A stretch of DNA of 64,000 nucleotides from Mucilaginibacter boryungensis (GTDB taxonomy: Bacteria; Bacteroidota; Bacteroidia; Sphingobacteriales; Sphingobacteriaceae): positions 2,790,001-2,854,000 of the forward strand of contig NZ_JADFFM010000001.1 in the NCBI RefSeq assembly GCF_015221995.1, given 5' to 3'. A program made the translations under genes and the position numbers. Shown here piece after piece: positions 8,541-16,369 of this stretch; the first letter of the stretch is position 1, and every line of letters starts with the position of its first letter. The notes beneath the pieces were generated by a model, which made no database searches, had not been told where the DNA came from, and saw nothing but the letters and a program-made list of their open reading frames with translations.

Positions 8541-9326
8541 TTATTTTACTTTTTTCACTTTTAAAATACCCAGGTTTATCCCGGTAATGCTGTCACCTTC
8601 GTCGGTATCGGTAAACTCAATGATCTTGTCGTCGCGTTTATCTACAGCGGCTATTACTTTGTTTAAGAAGCTGCCTAAGCCGTGCGCTTTGTGCTTCTGA
8701 ACAGGTTTTGCTCCACTATCGGTATCGGTATTATCTGATGCCAATATCGGCTTGCTAACAAATCCTTGTGTATCATCCGCAGGTTTCAAGGTTATCGGAC
8801 CGTCAGGTACAACCGGCGTAGATACTGCTGGCTTCGTAGTAACAGTTGCAATTGTTTGTTGATTTGTATTTGGCACTATCACTTGCTCACCTGCTTTCGG
8901 TTCAGATTTTGTAACCGCAGGTTCGGTTGTTGTTTGCGGCACGTGGGTATGTTTCACTACCGCCGCTATTTGTTGTTTTGGCTGGACGTTTACAGCAGTT
9001 GCAACGTGTGTAGCCGGTTCAGTTACCTGCTGATTTACACTTGGCTGTTGTGTACCTGTTACCGGTTTAACCATTGTATTTTGTGCCAGCCTGTTATTTT
9101 TAGGTGGATTAGTAACCACTTCCTTCTTAGGCAAAAAGAACAATCCTGCCGATACCAGCACCAATACGCTGGCTGCTATCCTTAGCAATGGCACATAGCT
9201 TTTACGTTGTGCAGGTTGATGCATTTCACGGCTGATATTTGTCCAAACGTTTGCCGATGGTTCTATTTCGTAGTTATCCAGCTTTGCGCGGAATAAAGCA
9301 TCCATCTCTTTATCTTGCATACTCAT
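8541..9326 (-). CDS. Predicted anti-sigma factor (single-pass membrane protein)
   Basis: 261 residues. The N-terminal ~40 residues are cytosolic and acidic (MDALFRAKLDNYEIEPSANVW), of the kind that binds region 2/4 of ECF factors. One membrane helix lies at ~46-64 (LLRIAASVLVLVSAGLFFL). The outer part is long, low-complexity and rich in Pro, Thr, Val and Gln up to ~190, then basic near the end. Its start lies inside the 3' end of the sigma factor gene (17-base overlap), which implies translational coupling. The sequence lacks the HxxxCxxC zinc motif of ZAS anti-sigma factors. The function is inferred from position and topology. Confidence 0.75.
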   Translation of the reverse strand: MSMQDKEMDALFRAKLDNYEIEPSANVWTNISREMHQPAQRKSYVPLLRIAASVLVLVSAGLFFLPKKEVVTNPPKNNRLAQNTMVKPVTGTQQPSVNQQVTEPATHVATAVNVQPKQQIAAVVKHTHVPQTTTEPAVTKSEPKAGEQVIVPNTNQQTIATVTTKPAVSTPVVPDGPITLKPADDTQGFVSKPILASDNTDTDSGAKPVQKHKAHGLGSFLNKVIAAVDKRDDKIIEFTDTDEGDSITGINLGILKVKKVK

Positions 9327-9885
9327 AGCGGTTGCCCTCCATTTTTTCTATCTGTTCTTTTAATATACTGCGCGCCCTTGACAGTTGCGACTTTGACGCC
9401 CCTTCTGTAATGCCTGCTATCTTAGCAATTTCCCTGTGGGAATAACCTTCCAAAGCATACAGGTTAAACACCATCCGGTATCCCGGTGATAGCTGCTGTA
9501 TCAGCGCCATCAGGTCTTTCGCGTCCAGATTTTCGGCTGCCAAAGGATTTACAGATTGTTCATAGCCCGATTCTTCTATATCAACCACCTGCATCATTTT
9601 GTGGTGTTTGCGGTAATACTCAATCGAACTATGTACCATTATTCGTCTTACCCATCCCTCGAATGATCCCTCTCCCCTGTAATCCGCAAGTTTTTGGAAC
9701 ATCTTTATAAACCCGTTTTGCAGCATGTCCTCTGCCTCCATCCGGTCAGTTGCGTAGCGCATACAAACGGCAAGCATTTTTCCCGCAAACTGTTTATACA
9801 ACAGTTCCTGCGCCTTGCCATCCCCCGCTTTACTGCGACTGATCAATTCATCCGTTGTGATATGTTTCGGTTTTAAAAACATCAT
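9310..9885 (-). CDS. RNA polymerase ECF sigma factor
   Basis: A 191-residue sigma-70 family factor of the extracytoplasmic function group, with only regions 2 and 4. Region 2 (~25-95) includes AEDMLQNGFIKMFQKL and the promoter-melting segment GSFEGWVRRIMVHSSIEYYRK. Region 4 (~130-185) carries the HTH GYSHREIAKIAGITEGASKSQLSRARSIL. It is the first gene of the operon with the anti-sigma and barrel genes. Three GCAAC-type repeats lie just upstream of the start and may be the autoregulatory target. It is not FecI-like in context: no FecR or SusC gene is adjacent. Confidence 0.94.
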   Translation of the reverse strand: MMFLKPKHITTDELISRSKAGDGKAQELLYKQFAGKMLAVCMRYATDRMEAEDMLQNGFIKMFQKLADYRGEGSFEGWVRRIMVHSSIEYYRKHHKMMQVVDIEESGYEQSVNPLAAENLDAKDLMALIQQLSPGYRMVFNLYALEGYSHREIAKIAGITEGASKSQLSRARSILKEQIEKMEGNRYEYAR

Positions 9886-9904
9886 TTGAAGGTAAGATGA
9901 TGAA

Positions 9905-9930
9905 AGTTGCCGAATGGTTGCATGGGTTGC
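9905..9930 (-). promoter_or_regulatory. Triple GCAAC(C) repeat upstream of the ECF sigma gene
   Basis: On the minus strand, GCAACC, GCAACC and GCAAC follow one another at 9- and 11-base steps, 20-45 bases before the sigma factor start. ECF factors often recognise an AAC-containing -35 element and activate their own gene, so this is a candidate autoregulatory site. That role is inference. Confidence 0.4.
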
Positions 9931-9994
9931 GAAATATTTTTTAATAATTTAATTATGCTAAATTTAAATCATTAAGCTGTATTATTCCCTACTT

Positions 9995-11275
9995 ATGAGA
10001 AAAGCCTTTTTATCGCTGATGATTTGCTGTATTTCTGCATTGCAAACAATAGCCCAGCACGCATCTGATAACTATACGCTTTTAAAGCCCGACCGTGTTT
10101 TCGACGGCAGGGAAATGCACAATAACTGGTGGGTGCTGGTAAATGGCAGGCATATTATGTGGGTTGGCGAGGCTGCAAACGCAAAGTCTCCGGTCTCGAC
10201 AAAAGTGATAGAACTTAAAGGCACAACGCTAATGCCGGGAATGATAGAAGGCCATTCGCATATGTTCCTGCATCCCTACAATGAAACCTTGTGGAATGAC
10301 CAGGTGTTGGTGGAAAGTCGCGCGGAACGCACGGCGAGGGCTGTAAACCACGTTAAAGCTACTTTAATGGCTGGTTTTACCTCGGCGCGTGATTTGGGTA
10401 CCGAGGGCGCCATGTACGATGATGTGGGCTTAAAAGACGCTATTGAAAAAGGCGTTATTCCTGGACCGCGATTAATGGTGGCTACCCGGGCCATTGTGGC
10501 TACCGGCAGTTATGGCCCCAAAGGGTTTAACGATCAAACCGAAGAAAGCATCCCCAAAGGCGCTGAAGAAGCGGATGGTATTGATGCCCTGACACGGGTC
10601 ATCCGCTCGCAAATTGGGAACGGTGCTGATGTAATTAAGCTTTACGCCGATTACCGTTGGGGTTTGAATAACACCTCTGCAGCCACATTTACGGTTGACG
10701 AATTAAAACTGGCGGTGCATGTAGCGGGCAGCGCAGGCAGATATGTAGTGGTGCATTCAGGTACCGAAGAAGGCATGCGCCGATCTATCGCTGCTGGCGT
10801 ACGCACTATTGAACATGGCGATGGCGGCACACCTGAATTATTTAAACAGATGAAGGAAAAAGGCATAGCGCTTTGTCCTACATTAAACGCTACGGAATCA
10901 ATTAACACCTACCACGGCTGGCATAAAGGCACCGACCCGGAGCCTGACGCTGTAAGACAAAAGCACAAAATATTTACCGATGCTATGAAAGCCGGCGTTA
11001 CTATTTGTATGGGTGGCGATGTGGGGGTATTCAGTCATGGTGATAACAGCCGCGAAATGGAACTAATGGTAGAATATGGCATGAAACCACTTGATGTGCT
11101 ACGCTCTGCAACATCTGTAAACGCGGAAGTGTTTGGCATGAAAAATCTTGGCGAAATAAAACAAGGTTATTTAGCCGACCTGGTAGCCATTGACGGTAAC
11201 CCTGCCGAAGATATTAAAACATTGAAGAATGCAAAGTTAGTGATGAAGGATGGTGTGATATACAAGCAACCTTAA
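9995..11275 (+). CDS. Secreted amidohydrolase (imidazolonepropionase/prolidase-like)
   Basis: A metal-dependent hydrolase of the amidohydrolase superfamily, 426 residues, exported by the signal peptide MRKAFLSLMICCISALQTIAQ. The small beta-sandwich leads into GTTLMPGMIEGHSHMF, the HxH metal motif at ~85-95. Further ligands are probably the Lys in ADVIKLYADY, His in YVVVHSGTEEG and TIEHGDGG, and Asp in CMGGDVGVFSHG. The end (GEIKQGYLADLVAIDGNPAEDI) is the usual return to the sandwich. Related secreted enzymes act on dipeptides or cyclic amides; the substrate is not determined. The GNAT gene starts one base after the stop codon. Confidence 0.88.
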   Translation: MRKAFLSLMICCISALQTIAQHASDNYTLLKPDRVFDGREMHNNWWVLVNGRHIMWVGEAANAKSPVSTKVIELKGTTLMPGMIEGHSHMFLHPYNETLWNDQVLVESRAERTARAVNHVKATLMAGFTSARDLGTEGAMYDDVGLKDAIEKGVIPGPRLMVATRAIVATGSYGPKGFNDQTEESIPKGAEEADGIDALTRVIRSQIGNGADVIKLYADYRWGLNNTSAATFTVDELKLAVHVAGSAGRYVVVHSGTEEGMRRSIAAGVRTIEHGDGGTPELFKQMKEKGIALCPTLNATESINTYHGWHKGTDPEPDAVRQKHKIFTDAMKAGVTICMGGDVGVFSHGDNSREMELMVEYGMKPLDVLRSATSVNAEVFGMKNLGEIKQGYLADLVAIDGNPAEDIKTLKNAKLVMKDGVIYKQP

Positions 11276-11276
11276 T

Positions 11277-11819
11277 ATGAACACCAATTTCGATCCATTC
11301 CCGGTAATAAGCACCGAGCGATTGATCCTACGGGCACTTACTTTAACTGACAGCGGAGAATTATTTAAGCTACGTTCGGACGAGCAGGTTAACCGATATC
11401 TTGACAGGCCGCCTACCACTACCATTGAACAGGCTGAAGCTTTTATCCATAAAATAGCACAGGTCGTACAAAACCGGGATGGTATCTATTGGGTCATTAG
11501 TCGCAAGGATGAACCCTCGCTCATTGGCACCATATGCTACTGGAACTTCAATGTCGACAAAGCCTCGGCCGACATTGGCTACGAACTTATGCCCAAATAT
11601 CAGCGACAGGGTTTAATGACTGAGGCGCTGCAAGCGGTAATTGATTATGGCTTTGACAATATGCGGTTGAAGATGATCATCGCCTTAACCCATCCTGATA
11701 ATGCAGTTTCAGCTAAGCTATTAAAACGCACTGGGTTTGTTTTGGATGAGCGTTATGGGTTTGTGAGTGAAGATAATGCTGAAGGGCAGGTAGTTTATAT
11801 ATTCTCTAATTCAAATTAA
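11277..11819 (+). CDS. GNAT family N-acetyltransferase (RimJ/RimL-like)
   Basis: A cytosolic acetyl-CoA-dependent acetyltransferase of 180 residues. It opens with the RimJ/RimL-type strand ISTERLILRALTLTDSGELFKL. Motif A, which binds the acetyl-CoA pyrophosphate, is visible as YELMPKYQRQGLMTEAL (~103-119). Motif B follows as NAVSAKLLKRTGFVLDERYG. Related enzymes acetylate ribosomal protein N termini or small amines; the target is unknown here. It begins one base after the amidohydrolase stop, so the two are co-transcribed. Confidence 0.88.
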   Translation: MNTNFDPFPVISTERLILRALTLTDSGELFKLRSDEQVNRYLDRPPTTTIEQAEAFIHKIAQVVQNRDGIYWVISRKDEPSLIGTICYWNFNVDKASADIGYELMPKYQRQGLMTEALQAVIDYGFDNMRLKMIIALTHPDNAVSAKLLKRTGFVLDERYGFVSEDNAEGQVVYIFSNSN

Positions 11820-11820
11820 T

Positions 11821-12318
11821 ATGAAAATAAGGTTAGTTATTTTCTTTTCCCTTTTTCTCAAAATGGCGCTATGTCAAAATTTAGCCGTGACAAAAAGGAG
11901 TTTAGTTAAATTGTTTAAATCAAGTATACAACAAGAATCCAGAAAAACTATTTCCATTGGTTCTGGGACCTGGACAATTTGCAACCAAGACAGTGCCTTT
12001 TTTAAATCGCCAATTATAAGGTTATATAGCAACAAAAACTATTTCTATCAATTAGACAAATGTTGCGAATTTATTAACTGGACCTTCTATCGAAAAGATC
12101 TTTTTCTTCAATCAGATTCTCAAATATGCAACGAACCAGCATCAGCTGGAGTAAAGTCCAAATACTATCAAACCCAAATAACCAATAAAAACGGAAATAC
12201 AATTTTACTAATTAAGAGCCGTGAGGGTGAGGAACAAAAATTTGAAGTTATAGAAATAAATAAAATACCGTTAGCGCAAAACAATTCTACAGATGAAATA
12301 ATTTTGAAAAGGATATAG
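11821..12318 (+). CDS. AT-rich secreted protein of unknown function
   Basis: 165 residues, not recognised. A signal peptide (MKIRLVIFFSLFLKMALCQN) suggests export. The mature part has four Cys (CNQ, CCE, CNE), which could form disulfides, and no catalytic motif. The base composition is clearly more AT-rich than its neighbours, with poly-A/T runs and codons such as AAA, ATA and TTA, which hints at later acquisition. It begins one base after the GNAT stop and ends base-to-base with hemJ on the other strand. Confidence 0.65.
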   Translation: MKIRLVIFFSLFLKMALCQNLAVTKRSLVKLFKSSIQQESRKTISIGSGTWTICNQDSAFFKSPIIRLYSNKNYFYQLDKCCEFINWTFYRKDLFLQSDSQICNEPASAGVKSKYYQTQITNKNGNTILLIKSREGEEQKFEVIEINKIPLAQNNSTDEIILKRI

Positions 12319-12852
12319 CTACTTCTTCTCCCTTATACGCTTATACAGCTTCACAGCCAGCATCAGGATAATTGAGAGCAATACAATTCCAACAACGCCA
12401 TATATCCAGTTTACCGCGCTTTTCAGCACCGCTAAAAACACAATGGCGAACAGGAATATAGTGGCTACTTCATTCCAAATGCGAAGTTGAGTTGACGTCC
12501 ATTTGAAGACGCCATTACGCATTTCCTTCATTTTATTTTGACAGATATGCTGGTAAATACCCAAACCAACTACAAAACAAAGCTTTACATGCAACCAGGG
12601 TTGCTGCAGCCAATATGGGTTTAATATCAGCATAATAATAGCCGCCGCTACTAATAATATAACTGATGGTATAGTGATGATCCACCACAGCTTGCTTTCC
12701 ATTACCTCAAACTGTTTAGAAAGGATGGTGCGGTCAGGTTCGGGCTTGTCCTGCGCTTCGGTGTGGTAAATAAATAGACGTACCATGTAAAACAGCCCCG
12801 CCATATAGCAGACTACAAAGATGATGTGTATGGCTAAAACGTATTGGTACAT
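12319..12852 (-). CDS. hemJ: Protoporphyrinogen IX oxidase, HemJ type
   Basis: A membrane protein of 177 residues that fits the HemJ (UPF0093) family, which oxidises protoporphyrinogen IX to protoporphyrin IX. It has about four hydrophobic helices (~3-25, 55-75, 83-101, 125-170). Conserved family residues are seen: His in the first helix (LAIHIIFVVCYMAGLFY MVRLF, then HTEA) and the Lys in WLHVKL. The position at the end of the heme cluster, 102 bases after hemE, supports the call. HemG or HemY are not seen, so HemJ is probably the oxidase used. A family B palindrome lies between it and hemE. Confidence 0.88.
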   Translation of the reverse strand: MYQYVLAIHIIFVVCYMAGLFYMVRLFIYHTEAQDKPEPDRTILSKQFEVMESKLWWIITIPSVILLVAAAIIMLILNPYWLQQPWLHVKLCFVVGLGIYQHICQNKMKEMRNGVFKWTSTQLRIWNEVATIFLFAIVFLAVLKSAVNWIYGVVGIVLLSIILMLAVKLYKRIREKK

Positions 12853-12864
12853 TTATTCAAAGTT

Positions 12865-12950
12865 TGTCATTGCGAGCGACAGCGTGGCAATCTCGTAGCT
12901 TGCAAATCATTCTACGAGATTGCCGCGTCGCTACGCTCCTCGCAATGACA
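12865..12950. repeat. Family B palindromic repeat, copy 2
   Basis: An 86-bp near-palindrome between hemE and hemJ: TGTCATTGCGAGCG at the left, CTCGCAATGACA at the right, with inner GGCAATCTCGTAG and CTACGAGATTGCC arms. In RNA it would fold into a long hairpin and could separate hemE from hemJ expression. Confidence 0.88.
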
Positions 12951-12954
12951 TTTA

Positions 12955-13980
12955 TTAATATCTAAATTCCTTAATCACCTCTACCGCGTACTTTACATTA
13001 TCAAATGGGATATCGGGCATAATGCCGTGGCCCAAATTAAATATGAAGCCGTTAGTGCCCTTCATCCTATCGAACAGGCGGTAGATGCGTTCTTTAATTA
13101 CTTTCTTATCTGCGTATAAAATATGCGGATCAAGGTTGCCTTGTACAGCTATATTTTGCGGTAAGCGCTGCTTAATATCCAACAGGTCAACATTCCAGTC
13201 TATGGATATGACATCCGGCTTGGCTTCGGCCATTAGCGGCGCGAAAACCGAACTACCTTTGCAGAATGATATTACCGGGATATCCTTGCGGTTCAGTTTA
13301 CTGATGATCTCGGCGATATAACGGTGCGAAAACTCTTTATAATCATCCCATGCCAAAGCCTGTGCCCAACTATCAAATATCTGGATGGCGTTTACACCAG
13401 CGGCAATTTGCAAGTTCAGGTAGTCAGCAGTAACTGTTGCTATTTTAGATAATAATTGATGCGCCATTTCAGGTTCGTTGTGCAGCATCAGCTTGGTCAG
13501 CTTAAAATCTTTTGATGACCCGCCTTCCACCAAATAACTCATTACCGTAAAAGGTGCGCCGGCAAAACCGATCAGCGGAATGCTGCCGTTTAAACGTTGC
13601 TGAATAACTTTAATAGCATCGGCCACATATTGCAGTTTATCACCTACATCAGTTTGTAAAGCGTCAATATCGGCCTGTGTACGTATGGGGTTAGCAAATT
13701 TCGGCCCTACCCCAGCAGTAAAGCTCAAGTCCCCACCCATGGCTTCGCCGGTAACTAAAATATCCGAGAACAGGATGGCAGCATCAATACCCAGCAAATC
13801 AACCGGCAGCATGGTAACATCGGCGGCAATCTCTGGCGTTTTGCACATTTCCAGGAACGAGTATTTGTTTTTTATTTCCCAGTACTGGGGCATAAAGCGT
13901 CCGGCCTGGCGCATCATCCATATGGGCGGGCGTTCTGTCTTTTCTGAAAATGCGGCTTTTATAAATAGTGAATCGTTCAT
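12955..13980 (-). CDS. hemE: Uroporphyrinogen decarboxylase
   Basis: Removes the four acetate carboxyls of uroporphyrinogen III to give coproporphyrinogen III. It is cytosolic, cofactor-free and 341 residues long, normal for the family. The N-terminal signature PPIWMMRQAGRFMPQYWEIK (~17-36) holds the active-site Arg residues. The conserved Asp region is ILFSDILV, and GFAGAPFTVMSYLVEGG, IQIFDSWAQAL and NLGHGIMPDIP are also present. It is preceded by the TPR protein gene with a 76-base gap of short AT-rich repeats. Part of the minus-strand heme cluster. Confidence 0.96.
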   Translation of the reverse strand: MNDSLFIKAAFSEKTERPPIWMMRQAGRFMPQYWEIKNKYSFLEMCKTPEIAADVTMLPVDLLGIDAAILFSDILVTGEAMGGDLSFTAGVGPKFANPIRTQADIDALQTDVGDKLQYVADAIKVIQQRLNGSIPLIGFAGAPFTVMSYLVEGGSSKDFKLTKLMLHNEPEMAHQLLSKIATVTADYLNLQIAAGVNAIQIFDSWAQALAWDDYKEFSHRYIAEIISKLNRKDIPVISFCKGSSVFAPLMAEAKPDVISIDWNVDLLDIKQRLPQNIAVQGNLDPHILYADKKVIKERIYRLFDRMKGTNGFIFNLGHGIMPDIPFDNVKYAVEVIKEFRY

Positions 13981-14056
13981 GCTTCTTATTCGGGCGTCAA
14001 GAATTGAGCGTCAAGAATCAAAGGAAGTAATTTGAACTCTTCCCTGATTCCTGATT

Positions 14057-14599
14057 CTATTTTCCTGAATCTTCCTTATGGTGTTTTTTTAATACTTCTT
14101 CAATCTGCGAAATTACGCTTTTCATTTTAGCTGTCACCTGCTCCTCTTTATCTTTTGCCAGTTGCAGGTAAGCTTCAGCTTTTTCATATTTCCCGTTACG
14201 AATGCTGATGTTGGCTACATGTACCAACGCCGCTACATGGTCGTTCACTGTACGCAAAGGATATTGCGCAGCCAGTTCATAATGCTGCTCGGCTTCTTCA
14301 AAATCCTGTTTCTGCATGCAAATGCCGCCCAAAATAAACTCGTAAAAGCCGCGTCGTTTTTTGCTTAATAAGTTGGGGTTTGCTATCTGGCGTAATAAGC
14401 TTTCTGCTTTGGCATATTCCTTTTTATGGAAATATTTAGCAGCCAGGATGATCGGCCCTTCTTTAAAATACCCCCAAATTAAAAGGATAACAAACAGCAG
14501 GACAACGCCTACCAATTCATAGCTATGCTGATAAGCAAAAAAGCCCATCAGCAATAAAAAAACGACAATAACTAAAACCCGGGCTTTATTAGTGAACAT
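14057..14599 (-). CDS. Membrane-anchored TPR protein
   Basis: 180 residues with two adjacent hydrophobic helices at ~8-22 and ~29-45, then a soluble part with TPR-like helix pairs at ~56-160 (AKYFHKKEYAKAESLLRQI, GICMQKQDFEEAEQHYELA, ISIRNGKYEKAEAYLQLA). Such proteins usually scaffold protein complexes; a HemY-like role of gathering heme enzymes at the membrane is possible but unproven. It starts on the same base at which the response regulator gene ends, so the two are translationally coupled. No enzyme motif is seen. Confidence 0.82.
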   Translation of the reverse strand: MFTNKARVLVIVVFLLLMGFFAYQHSYELVGVVLLFVILLIWGYFKEGPIILAAKYFHKKEYAKAESLLRQIANPNLLSKKRRGFYEFILGGICMQKQDFEEAEQHYELAAQYPLRTVNDHVAALVHVANISIRNGKYEKAEAYLQLAKDKEEQVTAKMKSVISQIEEVLKKHHKEDSGK

Positions 14600-15306
14600 T
14601 AATGCTGATTATCGGTAAACTTATAACCTACGCCACGGATAGAATGGAAATATACCGGGTTTTTAGGATCGGGTTCAAAATATTTACGGAAGGTCAGGAT
14701 AAAATTATCAATAGTACGGGTTGATGGATAAACATCATAGTTCCATACGGTTTCCAAAATCTGCTCACGCGATACGGCATCATTACGGCGCTCTATCAGC
14801 AATTTCAGCAGCATGGTTTCTTTTTTAGTTAACGGGGTAATAGAACCGTCTTCGTTTACCAATTCAAACGAGTTGAAATGAATGGTTTTCCCGCCAATTT
14901 TATAGCTGTTAAACTCTTTCAGGTCTTCACCTTTCAGGCTGCGTTTCACCAGGTTATTTACACGCAGGATCAGTTCTTCCAGATTGAATGGCTTGGTCAG
15001 GTAATCATCAGCGCCTTTTTTTAGACCCGATATTTTATCCTCGTTAGTATTTTTTGCGGTAAGGAACATAATAGGCACCTCGGTATTTTCCAGGCGGATA
15101 GTTTCAGCAACTACAAAACCATCTACCTCGGGCATCATCACGTCCAGTATCACCAGGTTAAAACGCTCTTCTTTAAATATTTGCAGGGCTTTTTTGCCGT
15201 TAGTAGCGGTAGATACCTTGTAACCTTCAAGCTCAAGGTTTAATTTGATGGCTTCTAACAGATGCTCTTCATCTTCGGCCAGTAAAATTCTTTTTTTGCT
15301 AAGCAT
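14599..15306 (-). CDS. Response regulator, OmpR/PhoB type
   Basis: A 235-residue DNA-binding regulator. The receiver domain (~6-120) has the acidic pair AEDEEH, phosphoacceptor Asp in VILDVMMPEVDG, Thr in FLTAKNT and Lys in YLTKPF. The winged-helix effector (~135-232) shows the PhoB-type recognition region (DAVSREQILETVWNYDVYPSTRTIDNFI) and the wing RGVGYKF. It lies 165 bases after the sensor kinase gene, with a hairpin and TTGTCA direct repeats between. The partner is almost surely the adjacent kinase. Target genes may include the heme genes, but this is inferred from position only. Confidence 0.94.
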   Translation of the reverse strand: MLSKKRILLAEDEEHLLEAIKLNLELEGYKVSTATNGKKALQIFKEERFNLVILDVMMPEVDGFVVAETIRLENTEVPIMFLTAKNTNEDKISGLKKGADDYLTKPFNLEELILRVNNLVKRSLKGEDLKEFNSYKIGGKTIHFNSFELVNEDGSITPLTKKETMLLKLLIERRNDAVSREQILETVWNYDVYPSTRTIDNFILTFRKYFEPDPKNPVYFHSIRGVGYKFTDNQH

Positions 15307-15380
15307 GGTATATAAGATTTAAAAGATTGAACAATGTATATTATTAATTTATACAGATCAATCAATTGCTATTCCGAACA

Positions 15381-15468
15381 GGTGTTTAAGGGGTTTATTT
15401 ACATCGCAATGATAAAAACCCTTAAACCATTATTGTTTTGTGACAATTTGTCTTAATCTATGACAATT
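15381..15468 (-). promoter_or_regulatory. Hairpin and TTGTCA direct repeats before the response regulator gene
   Basis: GTGTTTAAGGGGTTT (15383-15397) pairs imperfectly with AAAACCCTTAAACC (15415-15428). Next to it, on the minus strand, TTGTCA occurs twice at a 20-base step (15443-15448 and 15463-15468 as TGACAA) and a GACAA-N-TTGTC dyad overlaps. Direct repeats of this spacing are typical of OmpR/PhoB-type binding sites, so autoregulation of the response regulator is possible. The hairpin may instead end or weaken read-through from the kinase gene. Confidence 0.4.
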
Positions 15469-15471
15469 CGC

Positions 15472-16338
15472 TTAAAACACCACTTCAAAAATACTTCCCG
15501 CCGGGCGATTATCACGTACATGTATGGTAGCGTCGTGCTTATCCAATACCTGTTTAACTATGTATAAACCTAAACCCGTGCCTTTTGTGTTCCTTGTATC
15601 CTCGCTGCCTACACGGTAAAAACGTTCAAATATACGGTCTTTCTCATCATCGGATATACCGATCCCCCTATCAGCTACCTGTAAATAAATGCCGTCATCT
15701 TTCCTAAACAGTTTCACACTCACCTCTTCGCATGGTTGCGAATATTTGATGGCATTTTCTACCAGGTTAGTTACTACCGATGACAAAGCGAATTTATCCC
15801 CGGTGATCTCTATTTTAGGTTCAATCTCCGCATTGATCAATTGCTGGTTAAAATCGCATTTATTGATCTGCAAACGGTTCACTACACTATCCACCAAAGC
15901 CGACAGGCTGAACTTCTCTTTAGGAAAGGTGTACGATTGATTTTCAATTTTTGATGCCAATAGCATATTTTCCACCAGGTCATCCAGCCGCTCTACATCA
16001 AGCAAACATTTATCTAAAAAACTTACGATCTGCTGCCTGTTCAGATCGCGTTTGCTGATAGTTTGAAGATATAGTTTAATGGAGGCCAGCGGCGATTTTA
16101 ACTCGTGCGTTACCGATAGCAGGAAATTCTTTTTCTGTTCGTGCAGCCTTCGTTCTTTGTTCACCGTTTTATGTAAACTCCAGGCGCCCAGGGCAAACAC
16201 CATTAAAAACATCGAGCCCTCGCTCAACACCATGCCTATGCGGGTTGGCTGCAATATTACCAAACGATACCCCCACCAAAATAACTGCGCCAGCGCGTAA
16301 ATGATGGTAGCATAAAATATCACAAATGGCTTCTTCAT
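15472..16338 (-). CDS. Sensor histidine kinase
   Basis: A membrane histidine kinase of 288 residues. Two membrane helices (~5-27, ~34-52) enclose almost no periplasmic loop, so the signal is probably sensed in the membrane or cytosol. The DHp domain has the H-box SVTHELKSPLASIKLYLQT (His ~77). The ATPase domain shows the N-box VVTNLVENAIKYSQ, G1 VADRGIGIS and G2 GTGLGLYIVKQVL. It lies 31 bases after hemL, so it seems co-transcribed with the heme genes. The association suggests that the system senses heme, redox or membrane state, but no such residue can be pointed out. Confidence 0.93.
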   Translation of the reverse strand: MKKPFVIFYATIIYALAQLFWWGYRLVILQPTRIGMVLSEGSMFLMVFALGAWSLHKTVNKERRLHEQKKNFLLSVTHELKSPLASIKLYLQTISKRDLNRQQIVSFLDKCLLDVERLDDLVENMLLASKIENQSYTFPKEKFSLSALVDSVVNRLQINKCDFNQQLINAEIEPKIEITGDKFALSSVVTNLVENAIKYSQPCEEVSVKLFRKDDGIYLQVADRGIGISDDEKDRIFERFYRVGSEDTRNTKGTGLGLYIVKQVLDKHDATIHVRDNRPAGSIFEVVF

Positions 16339-16369
16339 CGGTTTGCAGTTTTAAGTATCCAGTTCACAG

